A stretch of 64,000 nt of DNA, from assembly GCF_009767585.1 (NCBI RefSeq), contig NZ_WSNW01000001.1, forward strand, positions 3,308,041 through 3,372,040, given 5' to 3'. Source of the stretch: Coprobacillus cateniformis (GTDB lineage Bacteria > Bacillota_I > Bacilli_A > Erysipelotrichales > Coprobacillaceae). The notes under the pieces were generated by a model. That model saw only the letters and a list, made by a program, of their open reading frames with translations. It searched no databases and had not been told where the DNA came from. Below are positions 50,250-58,490 of the stretch, in pieces. The stretch's first letter is position 1, and every line of letters starts with the position of its first letter. Position numbers and translations under genes: made by a program.

Positions 50250-51233
50250 ATGGAAGAACTATTTGACAAAATGTTTTATAGAGCATTGAAAAGAAAGGCC
50301 ACTGATATTCATCTTGTTCTCAAAGAGCAATTGAGTATTCGATTTCGAATTTTTGGAGATTTAAAGAAATATGAGGATATTGATAAGGTCATTGGCAGAA
50401 AATTGATGAATTATATTAAATATAAGTCTTCAATTAATACCAATTATAAATTATTGCCTCAAACTGGTGACTTTTCAGTAATAGTACATCAAAAAGAATT
50501 TTTTCTAAGAGTATCTTATTTGCCATCACAAGAATTTGAAAGTATCGTTATTAGAATTCTAAACAATCATAAGGTCCTCAAAATTAATGAATTAACTTAT
50601 CTTAAAAACATTCAAGATTTTTTGTATTGGTTAACCAGACAATCAACAGGTTTGTTTTTGATAGGTGGTGCAACTGGCTCAGGAAAATCAACAACACTTT
50701 ATACTGTTTTAAAGGAAATTATACGACTACATAACAAAAATATCATTACTATTGAAGATCCTATAGAAATGCATCTTCAGGATTGTTTACAAATTGAATT
50801 AAATGAGACATTGGGGATTACTTACCATAATACATTGAAACAAATTTTGCGTCATGATCCAGATGTTATCATGATAGGAGAAATAAGAGATGAACAAACT
50901 GCAAAAATAGCCATTACATGCGCATTAACAGGACATCTTGTATTAACAACTATCCATGCTAGTAATGCTCCTTTGTTATTAAAGAGATTGATGAATTTGG
51001 GGATATCCCAAGTTGATATAATTGATGTGGTCATTGGCGCTATATCACAAAAAATGATATATGATAAGGAAAATGAAAGAGTGATTGTTCTTTCAGAATT
51101 AATGAACCAATTAGAGATTAAAAACTATTTAGAGAAGGATTGTCTTAACTATATTAATTTTTCTGATCAGGCTGAACAACTTATATCTCAGGGATTTTCA
51201 TCTGATTTGTTTATTGAGGAAGCTTATGAATAA
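50250..51233 (+). CDS. comGA: Competence pilus assembly ATPase ComGA
   Basis: Cytoplasmic hexameric GspE/PilB-type ATPase powering the transformation pilus, 327 residues. It has the N-terminal KATDIHLVL box, Walker A GGATGSGKST (139-148), Asp box TIEDPIEM, Walker B DPDVIMIGEIRDEQTA and His box GHLVLTTIHASNA. The tetracysteine zinc motif of longer PilB is absent, as in ComGA. ATG 50250 follows TAGGAGGG; the longer opening at 50181 is non-homologous. It starts the comG operon. Confidence 0.95.
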   Translation: MEELFDKMFYRALKRKATDIHLVLKEQLSIRFRIFGDLKKYEDIDKVIGRKLMNYIKYKSSINTNYKLLPQTGDFSVIVHQKEFFLRVSYLPSQEFESIVIRILNNHKVLKINELTYLKNIQDFLYWLTRQSTGLFLIGGATGSGKSTTLYTVLKEIIRLHNKNIITIEDPIEMHLQDCLQIELNETLGITYHNTLKQILRHDPDVIMIGEIRDEQTAKIAITCALTGHLVLTTIHASNAPLLLKRLMNLGISQVDIIDVVIGAISQKMIYDKENERVIVLSELMNQLEIKNYLEKDCLNYINFSDQAEQLISQGFSSDLFIEEAYE

Positions 51234-52224
51234 GGATTATATGTTTCTTAAAAATTTTTATACACTTTTAAGTAGTCATTATACGGTTGAAGAATCACTG
51301 ATTATTTGTAAACATATTTTAAATCATCCGGCTATTCCATATATGAATAATGAACTTCAAAAAGGAATGGATTTAGAAAATATTATATTAAATGCTGAAC
51401 TGCCAGAATTATTTAAAGAATATTTCTATTTTTTTAAAAACAAGAAATGTTTATCAGAAGCCATTGAAAAAAGCTTAGATATTTGCACATCATTACAAAA
51501 TTATCAAAATCAATTAAAATCGAAGCTAACTTATCCTCTTATTCTTATTGTGTTTTTATTTCTTTTTTCTGTTTTTGTAGTTTTTATTTTATTGCCTAAT
51601 GTTAATCAACTTTTTATTTCATTTCAAATTGAAAAGACATTATGGATTCAGGTGGCATTTATTTCATTTTATTTGATTCCTTTTTTGATAATTGTATTGG
51701 GTATAGCTGTTGTTTATTTGTTAACAAAATTAATAATAGCACTTAAGAAAAAGTCATTTCGTATTATTGAATGGTACTTAAAATTGCCATTGTTTAAGGT
51801 GTTTTTACAGAAATATTTTTCACTTAAATTTGCTACATACTATCAGGAATTACTCACTGAGGATATGGATAGTGCAAGAATTATTAAACTTTTAAATGAA
51901 CAGATGAATCATAGTGATTTAAAAATTGTTTTATATGAAATGAATAATCGTTTGCAAGAGGGAGAAACATTAGAAGATATTCTTGTGGACTTTGAATATT
52001 TAGATCCTTTGTTTCTTAGTTTTTTTCAAATGTATATGAAAAATCCTACACAACATGATTCATTAATATATTATATACAATTAACTTATGATCAGATAGA
52101 TTTGTGGATTGCTAGTTTTCTAAAATATCTAATACCCTCTATTTATAGTTTTGTGGCAGTTTTTGTAATAACGATTTATATATCTATTATTATTCCGATG
52201 ATGAATATTATCTCTGAAATTTAG
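51226..52224 (+). CDS. comGB: Competence pilus platform protein ComGB
   Basis: A 332-residue GspF/PilC-type inner-membrane platform. Helices are visible at LILIVFLFLFSVFVVFILLP, VAFISFYLIPFLIIVLGIAV and the C-terminal FVAVFVITIYISIIIPMM, with a duplicated cytoplasmic helical domain between. ATG 51226 follows GAGGA and overlaps comGA by 8 bp. Confidence 0.92.
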   Translation: MNKDYMFLKNFYTLLSSHYTVEESLIICKHILNHPAIPYMNNELQKGMDLENIILNAELPELFKEYFYFFKNKKCLSEAIEKSLDICTSLQNYQNQLKSKLTYPLILIVFLFLFSVFVVFILLPNVNQLFISFQIEKTLWIQVAFISFYLIPFLIIVLGIAVVYLLTKLIIALKKKSFRIIEWYLKLPLFKVFLQKYFSLKFATYYQELLTEDMDSARIIKLLNEQMNHSDLKIVLYEMNNRLQEGETLEDILVDFEYLDPLFLSFFQMYMKNPTQHDSLIYYIQLTYDQIDLWIASFLKYLIPSIYSFVAVFVITIYISIIIPMMNIISEI

Positions 52225-52239
52225 AAAGGAAGGGTTTAT

Positions 52240-52545
52240 ATGAACAAAAAAGGTTTTACATTAATTGAAATGATATTTTGTATTAGCGTTATCTTAGTTA
52301 TTCTCTTATTAGTTATTCCAAACGTGACATCAAAAAATACAGTTGTTAAAAATAAAGGGTGTGATGCTCAAATTGAAGTTGTCAATTCTCAAATATTATT
52401 GTATGAAATAGAGAATGGAGAATTACCAACAAGTATTTCTGATTTAACAGGTGGGACACATCCTTATTTGACTGAAAAGCAAGGAATATGTCCTAATGGA
52501 AAAAGCATTTCAATTGATGATGGTCAAGCATATGTTGACGAATAG
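52240..52545 (+). CDS. comGC: Major competence pseudopilin ComGC
   Basis: A 101-residue type IV pilin-like protein, the main pilus subunit. The prepilin site KKGFTLIEM (Gly cut by ComC, Glu5 retained) is followed by a hydrophobic helix. Two Cys (GCDAQ and GICPNG) could form the known ComGC disulphide. The comC peptidase is not in the window. Confidence 0.95.
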   Translation: MNKKGFTLIEMIFCISVILVILLLVIPNVTSKNTVVKNKGCDAQIEVVNSQILLYEIENGELPTSISDLTGGTHPYLTEKQGICPNGKSISIDDGQAYVDE

Positions 52546-52927
52546 AGGTTTTACATTGGTGGAAACACTATTTGTTTTATTTATTATTTGTATGCTCTCT
52601 TTGCTCACAATGACATTGCATCTACCAAATAAGAATAATCAAGTCATTATTCAAGAAATAACAGAATTTTTAAATCAAGCAAAATTGGAAGCGATCGTTT
52701 CAAAAAAAACTGTTACAGTTCAATTTTTAAAAGATAAGGTCCTCTGGAAAACGACTGATAAAGAAAAAAACTATCAATTAAGTGAAAACACTTATTTTGA
52801 TTCATACAAAATGACTTTTAATTCGGCTGGTCATATTAAAACTGCAAAAACTGTTACATATCATACTTTGCAACAGGATTTTCAGTTTGTATATCAAGTT
52901 GGTAGTGGGTGCTTTTATGTTCAATAA
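52532..52927 (+). CDS. comGD: Minor pseudopilin ComGD
   Basis: A 131-residue GspH-like pseudopilin: RGFTLVETLFVLFIICMLSL, then a beta-rich domain (AKLEAIVSKKTVTVQFLKD, FNSAGHIKTAKTVTY). ATG 52532 gives a short leader MLTNRG and overlaps comGC by 14 bp; a longer opening at 52496 would displace the prepilin site. Confidence 0.88.
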   Translation: MLTNRGFTLVETLFVLFIICMLSLLTMTLHLPNKNNQVIIQEITEFLNQAKLEAIVSKKTVTVQFLKDKVLWKTTDKEKNYQLSENTYFDSYKMTFNSAGHIKTAKTVTYHTLQQDFQFVYQVGSGCFYVQ

Positions 52928-53126
52928 TAAAGGCTCCACTCTGATTGAAAGTTTGTTGGCTTTTGAAATATTTATATCAGTATTAATTGTGTTAATAACA
53001 TCATTGACAACTATATATAATCATGAATTAAGATTGAAAGAAAATTATACTAAAATTTTGGAGAAGGAGGAGGTATTATTAGAAAAAGAAGATTTTATAG
53101 GTTTAATCGAAGAGGTTTTACATTAG
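52917..53126 (+). CDS. comGE: Minor pseudopilin ComGE
   Basis: A 69-residue short pseudopilin: MFNNKGSTLIESLLAFEIFI, with the prepilin-type cut after NNKG, then a helix and a Glu/Lys-rich tail. ATG 52917 is chosen because it places the site seven residues in. It overlaps comGD by 11 bp and runs across the start of comGF. Confidence 0.8.
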   Translation: MFNNKGSTLIESLLAFEIFISVLIVLITSLTTIYNHELRLKENYTKILEKEEVLLEKEDFIGLIEEVLH

Positions 53127-53536
53127 TTGAGGTTCTTTTATCTTTGTCAATTACAATGATTATTGTATTGTCATTAACAGGTTTTTATCGTATAATTGCT
53201 CACTCGAATCAAATATCTTCTTATGATGAGGATATCTATATTGCTGCCAAACAGGTGAGTCAGTATGCTATAGGGAGTTGTTATGAAGAAGTTGATGATT
53301 CTTATACATATTATAATTTTGAACAAGAGGAGGTAACTTTTGAGCTCAACAATAGACGACTTGTAAAAACTCCTGGATTTGAAATTATGTTGACGAATAT
53401 TGATAACTTATATTTTGTTATAGAAAATAATAATATATATATGAATATTGAAAGAAGCGAAAGAGAATATCGTTTTTTGGTTAACTATGCAAAAGAAAAA
53501 GAGGAGGAAGATATTCCTGATGAAGAACTTGAATAA
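53078..53536 (+). CDS. comGF: Minor pseudopilin ComGF, apparent ATT start
   Basis: About 152 residues. The prepilin motif RRGFTLVEVLLSLSI lies before the first ATG/GTG/TTG of the frame (TTG 53144, inside the helix), so the start must be upstream. The frame is closed by a TAA at 53051-53053. Between them the only plausible initiator is ATT (53078, or 53075), placed about 7 bases after an excellent AGGAGGAGG site. ATT starts are known for infC. The later part (SYDEDIYIAAKQVSQYAIG, IMLTNIDNLYFVIENN) is ComGF-like. It overlaps comGE by 49 bp. Confidence 0.75.
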   Translation: MRKRRFYRFNRRGFTLVEVLLSLSITMIIVLSLTGFYRIIAHSNQISSYDEDIYIAAKQVSQYAIGSCYEEVDDSYTYYNFEQEEVTFELNNRRLVKTPGFEIMLTNIDNLYFVIENNNIYMNIERSEREYRFLVNYAKEKEEEDIPDEELE

Positions 53537-53897
53537 TCGTGGATCAATTCTTCAGATCGTTTTGGTTATTTTTCTTGTTATTATTTTTGTTATAACGACA
53601 TGTCTTATGACAATGCAATTCAATGTTAGTAATTACAAATTAGTGGATTTAATGATGAAACAGAAGAATCTTGAAATTAACCTTATTGCATATTATGTTG
53701 ATCAAATGGAAAATGATATTTTATTAAGCGATGATTATGAAGAATCAGGATATCATATTTATAACCAAATTGATGATTTGGGAACAGTCTATGATATTAC
53801 AACATATGTAGAGTCAAAAGAAATGAATTATAGTTTTTTCGTTCAAATAAGTATGGAAAATTTTAGGGTTTTAAAATTTGAATATAGGGAGGTGTAA
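53520..53897 (+). CDS. comGG: Minor pseudopilin ComGG-like
   Basis: A 125-residue protein: MKNLNNRGSILQIVLVIFLV, a helix of the pilin type with a less canonical site (RGSILQI), then an acidic domain (DQMENDILLSDDYEESGYHI). It is last among the pilin genes, as ComGG is. ATG 53520 follows GAGGAGGAAG; it overlaps comGF by 17 bp. Confidence 0.75.
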   Translation: MKNLNNRGSILQIVLVIFLVIIFVITTCLMTMQFNVSNYKLVDLMMKQKNLEINLIAYYVDQMENDILLSDDYEESGYHIYNQIDDLGTVYDITTYVESKEMNYSFFVQISMENFRVLKFEYREV

Positions 53898-53899
53898 CC

Positions 53900-54058
53900 A
53901 TGTTTTATTTTATTATGGCATTATTAATAATAAGTTTTATATTAACATATTTAAGGCAAAAACGTTATCAAGATAATCGTGATATGCAATTCAAACTTCG
54001 TATGGCAAGTTTTATATTATTGTTGCTTGTGGCATATTTTACATTTTTTGTAGCATAG
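53900..54058 (+). CDS. Small two-helix membrane protein at the end of comG
   Basis: A 52-residue protein with two transmembrane helices (FYFIMALLIISFILTYL; MASFILLLLVAYFTFFVA) joined by a charged loop RQKRYQDNRDMQFKLR. AGGGAGGTG precedes ATG and the gap from comGG is 2 bp, so it is clearly an operon member. No Bacillus comG counterpart comes to mind. It may be an assembly or regulatory factor of the pilus; this is inference. Confidence 0.7.
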   Translation: MFYFIMALLIISFILTYLRQKRYQDNRDMQFKLRMASFILLLLVAYFTFFVA

Positions 54059-54113
54059 AATAAAAGAAAAAGCACAAAAATAAAGCGAATATGGTATACG
54101 TGTTATTTTTTAT

Positions 54114-54142
54114 TTTACATATTCATAGAAATTTGTTATAAT
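54114..54142 (+). promoter_or_regulatory. Sigma-A promoter of efp
   Basis: TTTACA (54114-54119) and TATAAT (54137-54142) are 17 bp apart. Confidence 0.7.
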
Positions 54143-54175
54143 TCTAAAGGAAATTATACAAAGGAGAGATTGATT

Positions 54176-54733
54176 ATGATTAATGTTGGTGATTTAAGAC
54201 CAGGTATGACTTTTCAATATGATGGCAACTTATATGTTGTTCTAGAATACTCACATAATAAAACTGCACGTGCAGCTGCAAATATTAAAGTGAAAATGAA
54301 AAACATGAGAACTGGTTCTACAACTGAAGTTACATTTGGAAATAGTGAAAAAGTTGCTAAAGCACATATTGAAAAAAGAAAAATGCAATATCTATATGAT
54401 AGTGGAGATATGTTAGTTTTTATGGATAATGAGACATATGACCAAATTGAAATACCTAGTGATCGTTTACAATGGGAATTAAATTTCTTAAAAGCTTCTG
54501 ATGAAGTGGAAGTTACAAGTTTTGAAAATGAAGTTTTAGGAGTGCAATTACCAGTAAATGTTGCTTTTACAATTACAGAAACTGAACCAGCTGTGAAAGG
54601 TGATACTGCAACAGGTGCATCTAAAAATGCGACAATTGAGACAGGATTTCAAATTAAAGTGCCATTATTCATCAGCGAAGGTGAAAAAGTTATTGTTAAT
54701 ACTGAAGATGGTAAATATCAAGGAAGAGCGTAA
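54176..54733 (+). CDS. efp: Elongation factor P with Arg-tipped loop
   Basis: Rescues ribosomes stalled at polyproline, 185 residues, three beta-barrel domains. It starts MINVGDLRPGMTFQYDGNLY and contains FMDNETYDQI and GFQIKVPLFI. The loop reaching the peptidyl centre reads SHNKTARAAANIK where the usual Firmicute form is HVKPGKGAAFVR. By alignment the modified Lys is replaced by Arg, and Pro-Gly are lost. ATG 54176 follows AAAGGAGAG. efp before spoIIIA genes is the Bacillus order. Confidence 0.95.
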   Translation: MINVGDLRPGMTFQYDGNLYVVLEYSHNKTARAAANIKVKMKNMRTGSTTEVTFGNSEKVAKAHIEKRKMQYLYDSGDMLVFMDNETYDQIEIPSDRLQWELNFLKASDEVEVTSFENEVLGVQLPVNVAFTITETEPAVKGDTATGASKNATIETGFQIKVPLFISEGEKVIVNTEDGKYQGRA

Positions 54734-54743
54734 GCTCTTTTTT
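54724..54743 (+). terminator. Intrinsic terminator after efp
   Basis: AAGAGC (54724-54729) pairs with GCTCTT (54734-54739) with GTAA loop containing the stop codon, then Ts. Confidence 0.8.
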
Positions 54744-54772
54744 TCATATTTTTAAATGTTTATTCATATAGT
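54744..54772 (+). promoter_or_regulatory. Candidate sigma-E promoter of spoIIIAH
   Basis: TCATATT (54744-54750) and CATATAGT (54765-54772) are 14 bp apart, one mismatch from the sigma-E consensus. The identical -35 precedes the spoVID-like gene in this window. Confidence 0.6.
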
Positions 54773-54796
54773 GTAGAAGACAAAGGAGAATGGGAT

Positions 54797-55255
54797 ATGA
54801 ATAAACAAGCTTTTACTTTTTTAACACTCTTTAGTTTGATATTAGTGTTGTCTATTTATTACATTATGTTACCACCAAGTTCTAATCAAGAAGTTGTCAC
54901 CAATACACAAACAACAATTGAACAATTGCAACAACAATTAAATAAAAAAAGAGATGATATCATTGCTAAAAACAATGAGATTATTGCTAAAGAATCAAGT
55001 ACATCAGATTCTATCAATGAAGCGCTTGAAACAATTAGTGAAACGAAAAACCTTGGTGAAAAAGAAAAGAGTATTGTTGCAAAGATTAAAGAACTTGGAT
55101 ATCAAGATGTTTATGTTGAAATAGACAATCAAACAATTAAAGTAACTGTTTTAAAGAAAGATGCAACACAAAGTGATGCTTCAAAAGTTATCAAAGAAGT
55201 TTTAAAGTTGGTAGGAGATAATTATCAAGTTGAAGTCAAATTTATTAGTGAATAA
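54797..55255 (+). CDS. spoIIIAH: SpoIIIAH-like feeding-tube component
   Basis: A 152-residue mother-cell protein: one N-terminal transmembrane helix (AFTFLTLFSLILVLSIYYIM), a coiled-coil region and a C-terminal ring-building-motif domain (SIVAKIKELGYQDVYVEI, KVTVLKKD, VGDNYQVEVKFI). In Bacillus SpoIIIAH crosses the intermembrane space to dock SpoIIQ. In Bacillus it ends an eight-gene operon between efp and accBC-yqhY-nusB. Here spoIIIAA-AG and accBC are missing from the locus, leaving AH alone between efp and the asp23 gene. Confidence 0.85.
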   Translation: MNKQAFTFLTLFSLILVLSIYYIMLPPSSNQEVVTNTQTTIEQLQQQLNKKRDDIIAKNNEIIAKESSTSDSINEALETISETKNLGEKEKSIVAKIKELGYQDVYVEIDNQTIKVTVLKKDATQSDASKVIKEVLKLVGDNYQVEVKFISE

Positions 55256-55310
55256 CCTTGTAATTTTATGACTTTTTATATACAATAGAGTATAGAAAAG
55301 AGGTAATATT

Positions 55311-55655
55311 ATGGCACATAATGAATACTATACATTTGATCAAGGAACTGTGAATGGAAAGATTTTAATGAATATTCAAGTCTTTGATGAAATTACTAAG
55401 AAAACTGTAAGTGAAATGAAAAATGTTTCTTTAGATACATCTAAAGGTATTCAAATTCCTGGAACAAAAGCAGTTGTTTCTTGTTCAATTAAGGATAACG
55501 AAGTTTATGTATGCATTCATGTTCGTTTGAAATATGGTGTGAATGTGTCTAAAATGACAAGAGAAATACAAGAAAAAATTGCAACTTCTATTAAACAAAT
55601 GACAGGCGTTTTAGTTAAACATGTTGATATTGAAGTTGATAATATTGATTTCTAG
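55311..55655 (+). CDS. yqhY: Asp23/YqhY family protein
   Basis: A 114-residue Asp23/Gls24-type protein (MKNVSLDTSKGIQIPGTKAV, CIHVRLKYGVNVSKMTREIQ, VKHVDIEVDNI). In Bacillus yqhY sits between accC and nusB and is tied to control of acetyl-CoA carboxylase. Here the acc genes are gone but yqhY-nusB is kept. It has its own terminator. Confidence 0.9.
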   Translation: MAHNEYYTFDQGTVNGKILMNIQVFDEITKKTVSEMKNVSLDTSKGIQIPGTKAVVSCSIKDNEVYVCIHVRLKYGVNVSKMTREIQEKIATSIKQMTGVLVKHVDIEVDNIDF

Positions 55656-55659
55656 CAAC

Positions 55660-55693
55660 AAAAGTAAGAATATGCATTCTTACTTTTCTTTTG
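55660..55693 (+). terminator. Intrinsic terminator after the Asp23 gene
   Basis: A perfect 12-bp stem AAAAGTAAGAAT (55660-55671) pairs with ATTCTTACTTTT (55676-55687) around ATGC. Confidence 0.85.
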
Positions 55694-55713
55694 TTTATTT
55701 TTATCGTTATTTG

Positions 55714-55722
55714 TGGTAGAAT
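55714..55722 (+). promoter_or_regulatory. Candidate extended -10 promoter of nusB operon
   Basis: TGG directly precedes TAGAAT (55717-55722); -35 is only T-rich. It would serve nusB through recN. Confidence 0.45.
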
Positions 55723-55759
55723 AAGTTATATTTAGAGAGTGTGGAGGCATTTTGATTTT

Positions 55760-56164
55760 ATGGAAAAAACACGAAGACAAATCGCTAGAGAAAAAGCAAC
55801 TATTGGAGTTTATCAGAATCTTTTGGTTGATAGTTCTCTTGAAGATATTTTAACTTTTTTGAGCGAAGAAAAAACATTGACAAAAAGTGAAGAGACAATG
55901 GCATTTAGTCGTTGGTTAGTAGAAACAACTCTTCAAAATAAAGAATCATATCAAACTTTGATAGAAAAACATTTAAAGAAGGGTTGGAAATTCGAACGTT
56001 TGAGTATGATGGAAAAAGCTATTTTAATGATTGCTGCCTGTGAGTTATTAGAGTCTGATTTACCTAAAACTATCGTTATTAATGAAGCAGTTTTAAATGC
56101 TAAGAAATTCTGTGATGATGATTCTTACAAATTCATTAATGGTGTATTAGGTCAAATTATTTAA
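55760..56164 (+). CDS. nusB: Transcription antitermination factor NusB
   Basis: A 134-residue all-helical protein binding boxA RNA with S10 in rRNA antitermination. Features are RRQIAREKATIGVYQNLL, RLSMMEKAILMIAACELL and VINEAVLNAKKFCDDDSYKFINGVLG. ATG 55760 is used; its GGAGG is 12 bp away, longer than ideal. It joins xseA through TAATG. Confidence 0.95.
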   Translation: MEKTRRQIAREKATIGVYQNLLVDSSLEDILTFLSEEKTLTKSEETMAFSRWLVETTLQNKESYQTLIEKHLKKGWKFERLSMMEKAILMIAACELLESDLPKTIVINEAVLNAKKFCDDDSYKFINGVLGQII

Positions 56165-57414
56165 TGGAAAGACAATACATAAGTGTTTTTGCTTTAAATA
56201 AGTATATTAAGGCAAAGATGAATCAAGATGTTTCTTTGCAAAATGTTTATATTAAAGGAGAAATTTCAAATTATAGGCCACATCCTAGTGGTCATCTTTA
56301 TTTCACTTTAAAAGATGAGAATTCCAGGGTAAGTGCAATTATGTTTGCATCTGCCGCCCGTAAGATGAGTTTTCAAATTGAAAATGGTATGCAAGTTTTT
56401 ATTCATGCGAGCGTTTCAGTATATGAGGCTTCTGGACAATATCAACTTTATGTTCAAACAATTCAACAGGATGGTATAGGAAACCTTTATCTGCAATATG
56501 AAGCACTAAAAAGAAAATTGGAAAAAGAGGGACTCTTTGATCTAAAGTATAAGCAATCTATTCGTTCTTTCCCTAAAGGAATTGCAGTTTTGTCAGCTAA
56601 GCAAGGTGCTGCTGTACAAGATATTGTTCGAACAATACATTTACGATTTCCTTTTGCAAAAGTCATTGTTTTTCCAATACCTGTTCAGGGTAAAAATGCT
56701 TATTTACAGATTATTGAAACTTTAAAACAAGTTGATACCTTAGGCTTTGATACAATTATTTTAGCAAGAGGTGGTGGCTCTATTGAAGATTTATGGAATT
56801 TTAATGAAGAAGATTTAGCACGTTGTGTTTTTGCATGTCAAACACCTATTATAACAGGCATTGGACATGAAACTGATTTTACAATTTGTGATTTTGTCAG
56901 TGATTATCGTAGTGCGACTCCAACAGCTGCAGCGGTGAAAGCAACACCTGATCAAAAAGAACTGAGAGTATATCAAGAAAACTTACAAAGACAATTGTTA
57001 TATAAAATGAAACATCGCCTAGATGTACAAAGACAATACTTATCTCGTTTACAACAATCTTATTACTTAAATAATCCAGAAGTGATTTATTCTCATGAGT
57101 TTTTAAGATTGACTAAATTGCAGGATAAGTTGTCATATCAATTTAAAGTTTTTGATATGCGAGTGTATCAACAACTAGCAAGTTATCAAACCGAACTTAA
57201 AAATCAAATAGATTTGAAATTACAGGCATATGAACATCAATTGCATCAACATATTACAACTTTAGATGCATTGAGTCCACTGAAGGTTTTACAAAGAGGT
57301 TATACACTCATTCAAAAAGAAAAAACTATGATTAAGAAATCAAAAGATTTAAAATCTGGAGATATTATTGATATTCAATTTCAAGATGGTCATCAAAAAG
57401 CAGAGATTAAGTAG
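56164..57414 (+). CDS. xseA: Exodeoxyribonuclease VII large subunit
   Basis: A 416-residue nuclease subunit. An N-terminal OB fold (VYIKGEISNYRPHPSGHLYF) is followed by the catalytic core (GIAVLSAKQGAAVQDI, LARGGGSIEDLWNFNEE, TGIGHETDFTICDFVSDYRSATPTAAA) and coiled coil. It degrades single-stranded DNA with XseB. It shares its start with the nusB stop. Confidence 0.97.
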   Translation: MERQYISVFALNKYIKAKMNQDVSLQNVYIKGEISNYRPHPSGHLYFTLKDENSRVSAIMFASAARKMSFQIENGMQVFIHASVSVYEASGQYQLYVQTIQQDGIGNLYLQYEALKRKLEKEGLFDLKYKQSIRSFPKGIAVLSAKQGAAVQDIVRTIHLRFPFAKVIVFPIPVQGKNAYLQIIETLKQVDTLGFDTIILARGGGSIEDLWNFNEEDLARCVFACQTPIITGIGHETDFTICDFVSDYRSATPTAAAVKATPDQKELRVYQENLQRQLLYKMKHRLDVQRQYLSRLQQSYYLNNPEVIYSHEFLRLTKLQDKLSYQFKVFDMRVYQQLASYQTELKNQIDLKLQAYEHQLHQHITTLDALSPLKVLQRGYTLIQKEKTMIKKSKDLKSGDIIDIQFQDGHQKAEIK

Positions 57415-57422
57415 GTGAGAAA

Positions 57423-57638
57423 ATGGAAAATATGACATATGAAAAAGCTATTTCACGTTTAGAAGAAATTGTTTCAAAACTTGAAGGAAATGAAATACCT
57501 TTAGAGGATAGTATTGCATTGTTTCAAGAAGGAATTGAATTATCTAAATATTGTGATGATAAACTTAAGAATATTCAAGAAAAAGTTGCTCAGATTTATG
57601 AAAATGGACAATTAAAAGATATGAAGACAGAGGAATAG
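57423..57638 (+). CDS. xseB: Exodeoxyribonuclease VII small subunit
   Basis: A 71-residue helical partner of XseA: MTYEKAISRLEEIVSKLEGN, then LEDSIALFQEGIEL. GTGAG is the only ribosome binding signal, so coupling to xseA is likely. It is 3 bp before ispA. Confidence 0.95.
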   Translation: MENMTYEKAISRLEEIVSKLEGNEIPLEDSIALFQEGIELSKYCDDKLKNIQEKVAQIYENGQLKDMKTEE

Positions 57639-57641
57639 TTT

Positions 57642-58490
57642 ATGGAACAATTAAGAACTGAGATAAATTCACGATTAGAGGAACTTCTAGAACCATTAAA
57701 AAATGGACCTGTTAAAGAAGCTATGAGCTATTCTTTATTAGCTCCTGGAAAAAGATTAAGGCCATTGCTATTTTTAAGTGTTTTAAGAAGTTATCAAATT
57801 GATTATCATATTTATATGGATATTGCCTGTGCAATAGAAATGATTCATACATATTCATTAATTCATGATGATTTACCTGGAATGGATAATGATGATTTGA
57901 GACGTGGACGTCCAACGTGCCATAAACAATTTGATGAAGCTACTGCTATTTTGGCAGGTGATGCCTTACTAAATCTAGGTGTAAATACTATTTTAAATAT
58001 ATCTATTGATAGTGATTTAAAGGTGAAACTTTTGAATCGTCTTTATGAAGCGAGTGGTATTAATGGTATGATTTATGGTCAACAACAGGATATCACTTTT
58101 GAAAAGCAATTAGCGAATTTAGAACAACTCAAAGATATTCACAAACATAAAACAGGTGAATTGATTGCTGTAAGTATGCAATTAGGCAGTTTGATTGCCA
58201 ATCCTAGTGATTATCAATATTGGACAAGTATTGGTTTTGATTTAGGGCTTGCTTTTCAAATTCAAGATGATATTTTGGATGTTGTTGGAAATACAGAACA
58301 GTTAGGAAAGAAAGTTGGCAGTGACCAAGAAAATCATAAAACAACATATGTTTCATTAATAGGGATTGATAAATCAGAATTAGCAATTCAGGAATTATTT
58401 AAAAAATGTTATGAAAATATATATGCAATGAGAATTAATCATGGATTAATTCTAGAATTATTATCAATTATTTTGAAAAGGGTGAATTAG
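57642..58490 (+). CDS. ispA: Farnesyl diphosphate synthase (polyprenyl synthetase)
   Basis: A 282-residue trans-prenyltransferase. The first Asp-rich motif is DDLPGMDNDDLRRGRP (76-91) and the second DDILD within FQIQDDILDV; GKRLRP is at 36-41. It makes farnesyl diphosphate, the primer for UppS. xseB-ispA-dxs-tlyA-recN is the standard Firmicute order. Confidence 0.95.
   Translation: MEQLRTEINSRLEELLEPLKNGPVKEAMSYSLLAPGKRLRPLLFLSVLRSYQIDYHIYMDIACAIEMIHTYSLIHDDLPGMDNDDLRRGRPTCHKQFDEATAILAGDALLNLGVNTILNISIDSDLKVKLLNRLYEASGINGMIYGQQQDITFEKQLANLEQLKDIHKHKTGELIAVSMQLGSLIANPSDYQYWTSIGFDLGLAFQIQDDILDVVGNTEQLGKKVGSDQENHKTTYVSLIGIDKSELAIQELFKKCYENIYAMRINHGLILELLSIILKRVN

Noticed and set aside
54059..54110. 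Terminator after the comG operon
   Set aside because: GTATAC is palindromic and followed later by Ts, but no stable stem can be drawn.
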